From Cafeteria roenbergensis (Eukaryota > Sar > Bigyra > Bicosoecida > Cafeteriaceae), in contig VLTN01000006.1 of the NCBI GenBank assembly GCA_008330645.1, positions 186,001-250,000 on the forward strand: a stretch of 64,000 nt of DNA. The letters run 5' to 3'. Shown here piece after piece: positions 11,201 through 23,992 of the stretch. The position numbers and the translations under genes are program-made. Within the stretch, counting starts at the first letter, position 1; each line of letters opens with the position of its first letter. The notes beneath the pieces were generated by a model. The model made no database searches. It saw only the letters and a program-made list of their open reading frames with translations, and was not told where the DNA came from.

Positions 11201-12885
11201 CGCCGCGCCTCCGCCCCGCCGGCGCCGGGGGTTGCCGGCTCCTGCCGCATCTTCATCAACGCCGTGCCTCCCCACGTGACCGAGGCGGATGTCGTGGACC
11301 ACTTCAGCCGCTTCGGCCCCGTCACGGACGTGTACTTCCCCGTGTTCCACACCGTGGTGTCGGGCGGCACGCACGGCCACGCCTCTTCCGTGCCGACCAC
11401 CAAGCGCCGAGGCTTCTGCTTCGTCACCATGGCGGTCGACGCCGACGTCGACGCCGCCATCGCCTACTCTGACCGCATCATCGCTGGCAGCCACGTGCCC
11501 GAAATGCGGCGGGCCCGCCCGCGCTCCGGAGGCGCGGCCCAGTCGCCCCCGCTCGCAGTGATGCAGCACCGCCACTCGATGACCGTGCCTCGTTCTCCCA
11601 TGGTGGCGTCGGAGCGCCGGTCAGCTGGCGGATACGCGCACCACGGCGCGCCGCCTCCGCCGGCTTTCCACTCGCAGCAGCACCAGCTCCCCCCGATGCC
11701 GCATCATCTCCAGCAGCCGCATCCCCATCACCTGCACGCCACGGCCCAGCACCAGTGCCCGCCCGGCCACATCCACCAGCCTGGACAGCACGCGCATCTC
11801 CAGCACATGCCCGGGACCGGCCAGCTGCACCGCGGACCGACCCACCACCCCCACCACCCCCACCCCACCCCCACCACCCGCCCTCCCATCATCATCGCCA
11901 TCACCAGCAGCCGCAGCCGCAGCAGCCGCTCTTGCACGCATCTCACGCCGGCCCTGGCATTCGCATCTCGTCAGCCCCGCCGCTGCCGCCGGCCCACTCG
12001 CACCATCGGCCCATGGCAGTACTCTCCCACCAGCCGCAGCCGGCGCAGCATTCTTCGGCGCACTCCGCCCACCACCACTCTGGGCATCACCAGGCGCTGG
12101 CGCACCAGCGCCCGCCGCCGCACCACCTCCAGCACCAAGCGGTGGCTGACCATGCGCACCCGGACCCGCGCATGCACGGTCGTCAGCCGCAGCAGCACCC
12201 CGCCCCGCTCCCCCACGGTGCACACCTGGACCACAACGCGACAGGTGGCTACGCTCGCAGCACTGGCGGGACGCAGGGCTTGAGCGCCCGACCTCCCCAT
12301 TTTGCGAGCAGCCGCCACGCCGTTCCAGTTTCCGGTGGCATCGCCTACGGCCGCGTGGCGACGTCTTGCCACCCGGGTTCTCTGGGATCGCATCTGGGCG
12401 CTGAGGTCAGCCGGTCAGTCGGCCTGGTGACCTCCGTCCCGCCTGCCCTCGCCGAAGGCCTCGTGGCGACCAGCAGCGGGCTCGGCCAGACGGCTGCGCC
12501 CATCAGGGAACCGACGCCAGCGTCCTCAGGCATGCACCCTGCCTCTGCTGCCATGGCTGAGTCTGACGCGCACGCCGGCTGGGCCGCAGCGCGCGGCGAC
12601 GCGCCCCGCGCCCGCGTAGCCGAGTCGGACCTCGCTGACGCAGACGGATCCTCGCCTCTTGCCGCGGCCCAGCTTCCGCTGCGCATGTCGGCTGCGCTTG
12701 ACAGCGGCCTCACCGCCCAGTCCGACGCCCTGGGCGGCCTGGACGACCACGCCGGCATGGTGGCCGCCCGGTCTGCGTTCGCTCTCCTCTCCCTGGAGGA
12801 CGAGGCCTCCGCGCTGTGCCCCGGGCCGATTGTAGGTGGCGCGTCGGCTGTCTTCGCGCAGGAACACGGGACTGGCTTCTGGTGA
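8217..12885 (+). CDS. Two-RRM RNA-binding protein with long disordered linker; one apparent frameshift
   Basis: Exon 1 (8217-8430) encodes most of a first RRM: RVFVRP as RNP2-like strand and AFVSFLD as RNP1-like strand. Exon 2 starts at 9051 in matching phase and finishes that RRM (GVRVHAERA). After about 700 residues of Ser/Pro/Ala-rich sequence a second RRM occupies about 803-890, with RIFINAVP, HFSRFGPVTDVYF and RRGFCFVTM. The frame then enters a His/Pro-rich stretch where coding switches by one base (about 11838-11882); the following frame, rich in His, Gln, Ala and Ser with an acidic end, runs to TGA at 12885. With one missing base supplied the total is a whole number of codons, about 1349 residues. 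RRM arrangement resembles hnRNP/TDP-43-like proteins, but no orthologue is clear. Likely an mRNA-binding regulator; target unknown. Confidence 0.75.
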
Positions 12886-13918
12886 CCTCGGGGGAGATCC
12901 CTTGCCCAGAAGACGGAGCTCCCGCGTGCAGAATCGCCACCCTGCCCCCATTCCCCTTCCAACGCGCTTCTGCCGCTGCCGCTGCCGCCGCCGCTGCTGC
13001 CGTCGCCTTCAACCGACCGATTGATGCCGGTCCCTCCCAATCTTCTCCCTGCTTACTGAACAACGAACCCGCCCGCCCATGGGCCGTGACCGGGTTCGTA
13101 CCACCACGACGGACAGTATCTGCTTCGTCTTCAGCGACCTGCGTCGCAAACCTGCTTGTGGGCGAGCCACCACACCAAGTCGTGCTTCTGACGATAGCTC
13201 AATGGATCTCTCGTTTCAAGGCTTGCCAATCCGTCCTTTTTGATTGTTCATGGTGCCCCGTTTGCTTTTATTCTGTCCGCCGAGGTTGTCAGGCTGCTGT
13301 TCCGGCGTTCGACCCCGCTCCCAGACGACGAGACGTCGTTTGAAGCCGGGTCCCGCGCCGAGGCGCATGCCTCCCAACTCTTCCCCCCCACCGGACTTAT
13401 GGCTTGGCTGGCTAGGCAGCGCCCGCGCTCTGTCCAGCCCAGCTGAGTCGCTTGAGTTTGCTCGAGTGTTTCGATTTGCTCGCCGTCTGGCTTCTTTTTG
13501 CTTTGGCTGGCCCAGGGGCGGAGCTAGCGAGGCCTGCGATTTCCGCGCCCGTCCCGCCCCTGGATTCCCAGCCAGCACGTCGTCCAGTTCGTGTTCGGCC
13601 CGTCACCAATCCGGCCTTGCTGCGCCCCGCCCTGCTGCGGGCGTACGCCAAGGCCGGGGAGAGACGCCGGTCATATTCGCACGAAATGGAGTCGAGTCAA
13701 GTATGTCGCGTTTGACGAGTGCTGCGGGTGCCGTGATGTGTGAGACCCGCAACCTTTCGAACCGAGGTAATTCACGGCCTGGTGCGCCCCACCCCCCGAC
13801 ACACGCGTCGAGCTCACGCACACCGTGGTTTTGGGGCTGGGCGGGAACGGCGAGCGCAATCGTTGGCAGGCACAGGGCGAACAAGACTGGGTCAGGGGCG
13901 AAGCTGTGGCGTCAGCGC
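12886..13918. other. Convergent 3' intergenic region, RRM gene and Na+/H+ exchanger
   Basis: About 1030 bases between two facing stop codons, with noticeably more A and T than the flanking exons (for example 13225-13275). I see no gene. An inverted repeat with perfect 7-base arms, gccgtga at 13730-13736 and tcacggc at 13772-13778, lies about 140 bases past the exchanger stop. It could be a 3' UTR hairpin, but with a 35-base spacer this may be chance. Confidence 0.4.
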
Positions 13919-15781
13919 TCAGCGGTCAGCCAGCGGAGAGCGCCCGTGCGGGCGGGCGCGGCCGCCGCGGGTCGACGGGTTGTCGTGCATGAGCCGCTGG
14001 AAGTGGGGGTTGGGCTTGCGCGGGTCGGTGCCGGCTGGCTCGGCGGCGGCGGCGGCGGCGGAGGCGCCTGGAGCAGCCGCGCCGGGCTGGCCTCTTGCAG
14101 CTGTGCCGCGTGGCGCGTCAACGGAGCCCTCGCTGGGCGGGCCAGTGGCGCCGATGTGCTCGTGGTGGTCGACGTCGTGGGTCTCGAACTCGCCCGTGTG
14201 GAACTCGTCGGCGACGTGCATCCCCCCGTCGGCAGAATGCCAAGCCACGCCCACCTGGCCGACGTGCTGGGGGTCGATGCCGATGGCCAGGCCCATTAGG
14301 GAGTCGTGGCTGTCGTGGCGCGACGCCACGATGGAGCCGTGCTCGTCGGCGTGCAGGCCGTGAGCGTGGGGGTCGTGACCGTCTCCGCCCACGCGCCGCA
14401 CGCGGCCGTGAAGCCGCGCGGGGGAGTCACGCATATCGCTGCTTCCGGTGGAGTTGGGGCCGCTCTGGCCGGCCGGGGCAGCCGCTGGCGGGCGGGACGC
14501 GGCGACCTCTGCACGACCAGCTCTGGTGGCAAGCTGCGCTTCGGACGCGGAGCGGCGAGCAGACACAGCGATGCCCACCGAGGGAGTCGAGCCGCCGCTG
14601 GTGGGGCGGCTTGCGCTGCCCGAAGTGGGGGCCGGCGCGGGCTCCTCGGTCGGCGCGGCCTGGTCGGCGTTGCGGCCGATGGCGCCGAAGAACATGCCCA
14701 CCGCCCGCGCGAGCATGCCCGACTGGGCGCCCGAGCCCGCCTGGGCCTCGCCGACCTCAGCGGGCCGCGGCGACTCGCCGATGATGCGCGGGTCCGCTGC
14801 CCACATCATGGAGTCCTGCCTCGGCGCCATGATGCGGTTGCCGGTGGCGTCCCCGGCGGGGGAGGTGCGGTCCGACGAAGCCGCAAACTCGCTGGCCCCG
14901 GTGGGGGTGAAGCCCGCCGAGCCCGGGGCAATGGGCATCTCGTCCCGGCGCAGCTGGCCGCGGTGGCTGGGGCGGCCGGTGGGCGGGCGCGATGATGCCG
15001 GGTCGCGCACGTCGATGGCCAGGCCGGCAGACTTCTTGCGCGCCTTGCGGCTGCGGGCGGCGGACGCGGCCGCGGCGGCGAGACTGGCAGCCGACCCGCC
15101 GACGGCGGACTGCATGCTCGAGTCCGCCGCCTCCAAGTAGCGAGCGACGCGGTCGCGCTCCTGCTCGGGCATGTGGGCGAGGCGGGCGTGCATAGACTTG
15201 GCCGCCTGCGTGCGGCGGATCTGGCGGCCCTCCTGGGCGACGCGCTCGCGCTTGGCGCGAAGCAGGCCGTGGGGGATGCAGAGGAGGCGCGTGCCCTCGC
15301 CGAACCAGCGGAAGATGTACGGGTTGTGGGGCAGGAAGGTGAAGGTGGAGGAGACGGTCTCAAAGTCGTCCAGTGACACGACGAAGCGCTCGCCGTTGAC
15401 GGTGAAGACCCGCGGGCGGGCGCTGCGCTGCTGCTCGCGCTGCTTGCGGGCGTACTCAGGGTCGAAGGCGCCCTCCTTGCCCGCGGGCTCCCCGGCGGCA
15501 GAGGGGGCGGGGGAGTGCTGCTCAGACTCGGCAGAGGCCGCGGTGGACGCGGGCGCGTCCACACCGGTGACGGAGGACAGTGACGCGGCGCCCGCAGGCG
15601 ACACGGCAGGGCTTGTGGCCCCGTCTGGAAGGAGAGGGGCGCCCGGCTTGAGCGGCGAAGGCGTGGGGTGGACGGCCTCACGGAAGTGCCCGAGGGAGTC
15701 GGCGTCGGCCGCCGTGTCCTCGTCGTCCTCCACCGTGTCCGTCTCGAACGCCTCGGGAAACTGGTCGCAGTCCTTGTCCAG

Positions 15782-15814
<33 letters not shown>

Positions 15815-18800
15815 GCCGGTGGGCTTGCCGTCCGCGCTGGAACCTTTGTCAGCGCCGTCGGCGCCAACGCCGGCCGCCTGGTCCTCCTTGCTCCCGCGGC
15901 GGCGCAGGCCGTCCCTGCCCGCCTCCTCGTCGCTCTCGTCAGAGCTGCGCTTGGCCCCCATGCGCTTCCGCGCCTCGGCCTTGCGGGCTGCTGCGGCCGC
16001 TGCGGCGGAGCGGCGCGTCACGCCGAAGACGCGGCCTCGCTTGTACGAGTCCAGATGCGTCGCGATGTACAGGGCCTTTTCCGTGTCAATGGGCTTGAGC
16101 ACGCGGCCGGTGAGGACGAGGATGTCGCCGAAAATCTTGGCGGCGGTCATGGCCTCGGGGCGGAGCAGGCGCGCGGCGGCCAGCACCTCGCGGACGTCGC
16201 CCGGAGAGAGGCCCTCGAACCCGCGCACCTTGTTGAGCTCGGTGACAAGCACGCCGGCCATCTTGCACAGCGCCGTCTCGAGGGGCTTGACGCGGCGGAA
16301 GGGCAGGCCGGGGGCCGGAGTGGACTTGAGGAGCGTGTAGATGTCCGCCTGCCGCAGGATCACAGCGCGGACGCGAGTGCGGGCCACAGCCGTGACCTGC
16401 GTGCGGAAGCCAGTGAGCATGGAGAGAGCGCCCACGACGGACCCCCAGGAGAGGGTGTCAATGACCCGGCCGAACGCGCGGTCGATGTCCACCGGCGAGC
16501 CGTCCGCGTTGACTGGCCGCAGGCTGGCGTCCAGCGTGAACGCGGGCGCGCGGCGCTTGCCGGAGCCAGCGCCGGCCACGGCGCCCTTGGGCGTGTCAGC
16601 GCCCGCGCCCTCGGCGTGCTTGCCGGACGCCTCTGCGGCGGCGCGGATGATGGATGTGAGGTTCGGCTCCGTGTTGTGGACCCCCGCCACGCCGATGGTG
16701 GAGCCGCGCATGCTTGAGCCCGAGCGGCCGAGGGGCGTGCCCGTGATGCCGAAGGAGGAGTTGCGGCCCACGACGATGGCGTTCTTCGTGCCGCGGGTGC
16801 TGGAGCGGCCGTGGCGCGAGACGCCCTTGGCCACGTCGCCGGCATCGGACCCGCCATCGGAGCCGATGTGGTGCTCTCCGGGCGCGAGGCCCTCGACGCT
16901 GGAGCGGCGCTGGAGCGACTCGCGCTTGGCAGCAGCGCCGGGGTCGCGGGGGGCCAAGCAGGTGTCGTCGCGGTCGGAGTGGTCGGCGTTGGGGTCGTGC
17001 TGGCGCAGCTCGACGAGGCCCGCAACGACGATGATCACGCCCGAGGCGTGCTCGTTCTCCTTCATCATCACGGCGCCGGCGGGGTACTCGCGGATGCGAG
17101 AGCGCGCCCCGTTGACGAGTTCGTCGATGACGGCGCCCGGGAGCTCGTCAAAGAAGGCCGCTTCCTTGAGCTGCTGGGCGTCGTCGATCTCCATGCGGTT
17201 CTTGAAGCCAGGGTGGTCCCATCCGCGGTGCACGGCCTCGACGATCTTGGCGAACTCCTTCTCGTCGATCTCGCCGTGAACGTGCAGGTGGTGGGCGTGC
17301 TTCTCCACCGTGGTGAGCAGCACGCGGATGGCGTGGCGCGTCTGCACTGCGCGGGTGATGGAGTGCTCCTGCAGGGAGTCCTCGAGGTACTCGCGGGCGC
17401 AGGTGACCATCTTGAGCTCCTCCGCAGCGAGCCGGTCCGTGGCCGCCACGTCGCTCACCACCATGCGGAGGAAGGTGATGACGTTGGAGTGCGCGAAGAT
17501 GAACCCGGCGCAGACCTCGTAGTCGAACTCCACCTTCTTGAACACGCCGTTCTCGCACTTGGCGCGCCAGGTGAGCCAGCGGACGATGCTGAGCTTGAGC
17601 TCCTGCTCCACGAAGTCCCACTCGTGGAGGGGCAGGCCCACGTTGTCGAGGCACTTGGCGGCGGCCCCGGTGAGCACCTCGAAGGCGCGGGAGCCGATGC
17701 GGCCCTTTTCAAAGTACTCGATGTAGCGGCTCTTGATGATGCTGAGGTAGCGCTGGCGGGAGGCGGCGAGGACGATGCGGCGCTCGGGGGGGTCGTGGTG
17801 GACGTGCTGGGCGTGGATTGCGGCCTTGACGCGCGTGCCGGCGTCGTGGAGCGTGATGTGGGGGCCGCTACCGCCGCCGCCGCCGTCGGTCCGACGGGGA
17901 TCCACCATCTCCACCTGCGGGGTGGACTCGTGCGGGGAGGGCGTGCGCGCAGGGCGCTGGATGGACAGCTCCGCAGCGGCAGGGCCGCGCTCGGCGGCCT
18001 TGCTGTCTGGCGCGGCCGCAGCGGGCCGCGGCGGGCGCAGCGCGGACCGGGGCACTGCCTCGGGGCACTTTGAGAGGTCGGCCTCGTCCTCGCCCTCATC
18101 GTCGCTCATGTTCCCGCTCCGGGGCGTGTGGACGTCCATGACGTCATCGCAGCACTCCTCGGCATCGCCGGGCATGGCGCGCACGACGGGGGCGCGCGCA
18201 GGGGCGGGGGGCTTGGCCGTGGCAGCTGCGGGGACGGATGCCGTTGCGGATGGGGCTGCTTTGCCCGCGCGGGCGGGAGGCGGCTTCGCGGGTGCCGTGG
18301 TGGTGCTTGCGCCGCGCTGGCGGGTGGCCGGGCGCCCCCCGTGCTTGTGCTCCATGGGCATGGCCATCGCGAGGTCGAGGGTGTCAGCGTGGTCCAGGGG
18401 GGCTGGCTGGATGTCGCTCGGGTCGTCCTTGCCGTTGAGGCCACGCATTGCAGGGGACTTCGAGGGCCCAAAGCCGGGGGAGGTGGGGTCGTCACCGCCG
18501 CAGCAGGCGGGGCGGGGGCAGCAGCAGCACGAGCACCACAGGGGGTAGCAGCAGAGGCAGCAGGCGCCTCCCTCCTCCAGCGGGTCCACGCAGCAGCACG
18601 AGTCAGCGACGCGCTGGCGGCAGCGGCGGAGGGCTCTGCGGCGGCGGCGCTTGCGCTTGCTCGTCTCGTTGATGAAGAGGTTGAAGGCGAAGGCGCAGAA
18701 GCCCCGCACGCTGACGTCCTTCTGCTTGCCGGCGGCCATGGCGTTCTCGGCCACCTCCGCCGTCTGCTCGTCGAGCTCGCGGAACACCTGGGTGACGCTC

Positions 18801-20882
18801 TCGCCCACAACGGTCCAGTCGGTGTTGCGAAAGAACTCGTCCGCCTTGAGCTTGCGCTTCTTGGTGTCGCAGGCGCCCTCCAGGGCCTTGACGGCCTGCG
18901 AGAACATGTGCGCCACGGGGGCGCTGCGCGCGCCGATGCCCAAGTACTTGACGATGATGCCGGTGGTGGAGCCGTTGATGAGGAGGGTGAGCGCAGTGAT
19001 GCCGGCCATGTGGAAGAGGAAGAGCTGGCCGGTGCGCTCCGAGAAGGGGACCTCCTCGGCGATGGTGGACTCGGCCACGAGCAGCGAGAGGACGAGGCCC
19101 ACGGCGCCGCGCAGGCCGGCCCACGAGATGACCGTCATCTCGCGCCATCCCAGGTCGTAGCCGCGCCAGCGGCTGCAGCAGTTGAGGGCTGGCCAAAGGA
19201 CGAATGCGGTGACGGCGCGAACGACGTTGATGACGATGTAGAGCAGGATGAGGTCGCCGAAGTCGTCCCAGCCGATGATGATCTCAGAGGACAGGAAGCC
19301 GCGCTCGACGCTGATGAGGCCGGCAATGACGAACACCAGGGTGTTGGCAATGTACTCGATCATCTCCCAGAAGTAGTGCATCATGGCGTGGTCCTTGATG
19401 GACGTGCGACCGGCCACGGCGAGGACCAGGCCCAGGCCCACGACCGCAAGCACGCCAGACACCTCGAGGGCACCCTCGGCGAAGATGAACAGCAGGTAGC
19501 TGGCGAAGAGAGTGATGGTCACCTGCGTGGTGGCGTCCCACTTTGCGATTCCCATCCAGGTCGCGACGACGATGCCGCCGCCGAGGCCGAGCAGGATGCC
19601 GCCACCGGCTAGCTGGAGCAGGAACAGGACCATTTCCCCAATGGTTTTGGCCTCTCCCCTGCGGGCGCACGGGTCACGTCCAGGAGCCAGCGCGACAGGG
19701 CAAGGTCAAGGCTACGTGACGAATCGAGGCGCTCACAAGCGGGCGGGCGCGGCGGCGCACGGAAGAGTCGAGGGCGCTGCTGGTGACGGGGCGGGGGCGG
19801 CGAGGTGGCTGATTGGGAGGCTGGGCAGGTGTGTATGTGTGTGTGGGGGGTGCGAAGCAGACGCCGGGACTCACCGCATCAGGTCCAGGAAGACGAGGAA
19901 GACGGCCATCGCGGTGCCGTCGTTGAACAGCGACTCGCCTTCGATGAGCAGCGACAGCTGCTTGGGTGCGCCAAGGTCCTTCAGCAGCGCCACAACTGCC
20001 ACGGGGTCGGTTGCGGACAGCACTGCACCGAAGGCAAGGCTCGTAGCCCAATGGGAGGCGAGCCCGTCGCCCATGGCGTAAAAGGTGAACAATGCTGTAA
20101 GGCCCGTCGCGATTCCGACGCCCACGGTGGCCAGCACCGTCATTTGGGAGAGCTCCCACAAGAACACATGCGGGTCTGCGCAGCACCCACGGGGGCCGGG
20201 GGCCGGGGGCCGGGGGGGGAGAAGGAGCCGCATCAATTGCTCTCAAGCTTGAAGAGGGCTCGCCCAGTCGCGAACGCCAGCGAGCACCCGTCCGCCCAGC
20301 TGGGGCGCCGGCAGCCGCAAGGCAGCGAGCGCCCTGCCCACATCATGCATAGCCAGTTCGCTCACCCACGCTGAAGGCGCTTCCGAAGATGAGAGCCGGA
20401 AGGAAGATGTAGAAAATCAGGTGCGGGTTAATGTGCACCCACAGCTGAATCGAGTCCGACAGCGCACCCATGCTGCGAGGACGGCACCATCAGCCACAAG
20501 GAAAAGCATGGCCACGAACGCACCCCACCAGGCCGGGGCCGGCGCGGGTCCCCGGCGGCGCCCTGCGAACCGCGCGCGCGGCCAGAGGCAGTCCAGTCTC
20601 AGGTCAACATGGCAAAGCGACCCGAACTCACTCGACGTTGTGGTCGATGATGCCGATGATGGCCCCCAGCACGAGGAGCATCACAGTGTATGGGATGGGG
20701 ATGAACTTGATGAAGCCTCGCACGAGCGCCCCCAGGATCAGGGCAACGAACACAAACAGCAGACCTCCGGTTGGGTCAGTGGCGAAGCCATCGCCGCCGG
20801 CGCCGTGCCCGCCGGCAGTCGTGTTGGCTCCGTGCCCCTCGGGGCTCCCGGCTGCCTCAGACAGCATCCGCACCCACTGCAT
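13919..20882 (-). CDS. CPA1-family Na+/H+ exchanger with long C-terminal tail and cyclic-nucleotide-binding-like domain (SOS1/NHE type)
   Basis: Four exons, 20882-20632, 20472-20366, 20175-19875 and 19658-13919, join in consistent phase to give 2132 residues. The membrane part shows CPA1 hallmarks: LPALIFGSAF in exon 2, ATDPVAVV at about 174-181, ESLFNDGTA at 200-208 and the LRGAVGLVLSL helix in exon 4, so it should exchange Na+ (or Li+/K+) for H+ across a membrane. The soluble tail of about 1500 residues contains a segment like the plant SOS1/animal sperm-NHE cyclic-nucleotide-binding fold: FFDELPGAVIDELV, then REYPAGAVMMKENEHASGV, and after about 170 disordered residues GALSMLTGFRTQVTAVA. 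The Glu of the phosphate-binding cassette is not evident. Just after the membrane domain is a striking Cys cluster (14 Cys in about 40 residues). The start is the first plausible ATG before the first membrane segment. Confidence 0.85.
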
Positions 20883-21579
20883 GGCGGCGTGCGGCTGCGG
20901 GCCGAGTGCCGGCGTGGCGGGCTCGAGTCGCGAACCGGTGCTCGTGACGGGGACACCGGCCGCGCTCTGTTTCCGGGCGATCGACTCCGCCCGGCGCGAG
21001 CGTTCCGTGCGCAGCTGAGACGGGCCCCACCCGTGCCAAGCAAACCGCCGCCAAGCGGCAGTCGCCGCAGGCTGCGCCCGGCGCTTGCCTCGGCGCACTC
21101 CGCACCCGCCCGCAGTGGCAATGTTCCGATTGCGCCGCCGAAAACGGCCCAGTCGCAAGGCACCAAGGTGTCACCGAGCGGCGTTCGCTTGTCGCGGCGG
21201 GACGTGGGGCGTTCGAAACGCACTGGCACCCAAGCAAGGCACACAGACAAATTCACAGTCACAGACACATCTGCAATGGGGCGGCAGCACAGGTGCCATG
21301 GAAACCGGCGACGGCCACTCCGTGGCGCGACGACGGCGGGCGCAGCCTGGCCTTCGAGGATCTGGGCGGGGCGAAGATGAGGTGGGAGTCGCGAGATGAA
21401 AGGAACACGAAAAGGCGGGACACGCGTTGTAGTGGGGCCCGATGACGGGCGAGGCAGCGGGAGGGACGGACCGACCAGGGCAGCGAGCTGCCAGCTCCGG
21501 CGTCAAAATCCCCATCCGACGGACGAGTTTCAGCTGCCCAGCGACTGCGGGCTGAGCGCGACGAGCCCCAACCGCGCGC
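20883..21579. promoter_or_regulatory. Intergenic region: exchanger promoter and MAPK 3' end
   Basis: About 700 bases upstream of the exchanger start and downstream of the MAPK stop, both genes reading leftward. It should contain the exchanger promoter and 5' UTR and the MAPK 3' UTR. No motif, repeat or RNA gene was recognised. Confidence 0.45.
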
Positions 21580-23779
<2,200 letters not shown>

Positions 23780-23992
23780 AGTCTTCGGAGCACGAGCCCA
23801 AAGGCCGATCGGCACACGCGGCCCGGTCGCCTGTTCTGCGCGCGGGGTACTCCCGCCACCCAGAGTGGCCCGCCTCGCGCGGCGCCTCGGCCGTTTGCCT
23901 GCTCTGCCGGCAGGCCCGCGCGAGCACCCGCGCGGCGCCCGCGCCGCCCCGCTCGGCACCACCGCCCCGCCGGGCGCCCGCGGGGAGGCGTC
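23780..23992. promoter_or_regulatory. Short divergent promoter, MAPK and GAS8
   Basis: Only 213 bases separate the two outward-facing start codons, so the genes probably share a bidirectional promoter. No TATA-like element is visible. Confidence 0.5.

Noticed and set aside
12816-13343. Small plus-strand gene after the two-RRM gene
   Set aside because: No conserved motif, AT-richer composition and no splice-consistent partner exon; better read as 3' UTR.
13730-13778. Hairpin with perfect 7-base arms downstream of the exchanger gene, considered as a tRNA or terminator
   Set aside because: Only 49 bases long with a 35-base loop; too short for tRNA and no U tract or histone-type stem. Noted only within the intergenic entry.
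20632-21158. Exchanger start further upstream than 20882
   Set aside because: The frame is open upstream, but the sequence there is Arg-rich without conservation and the next start codon is non-ATG; the ATG at 20882 directly precedes the first membrane segment.
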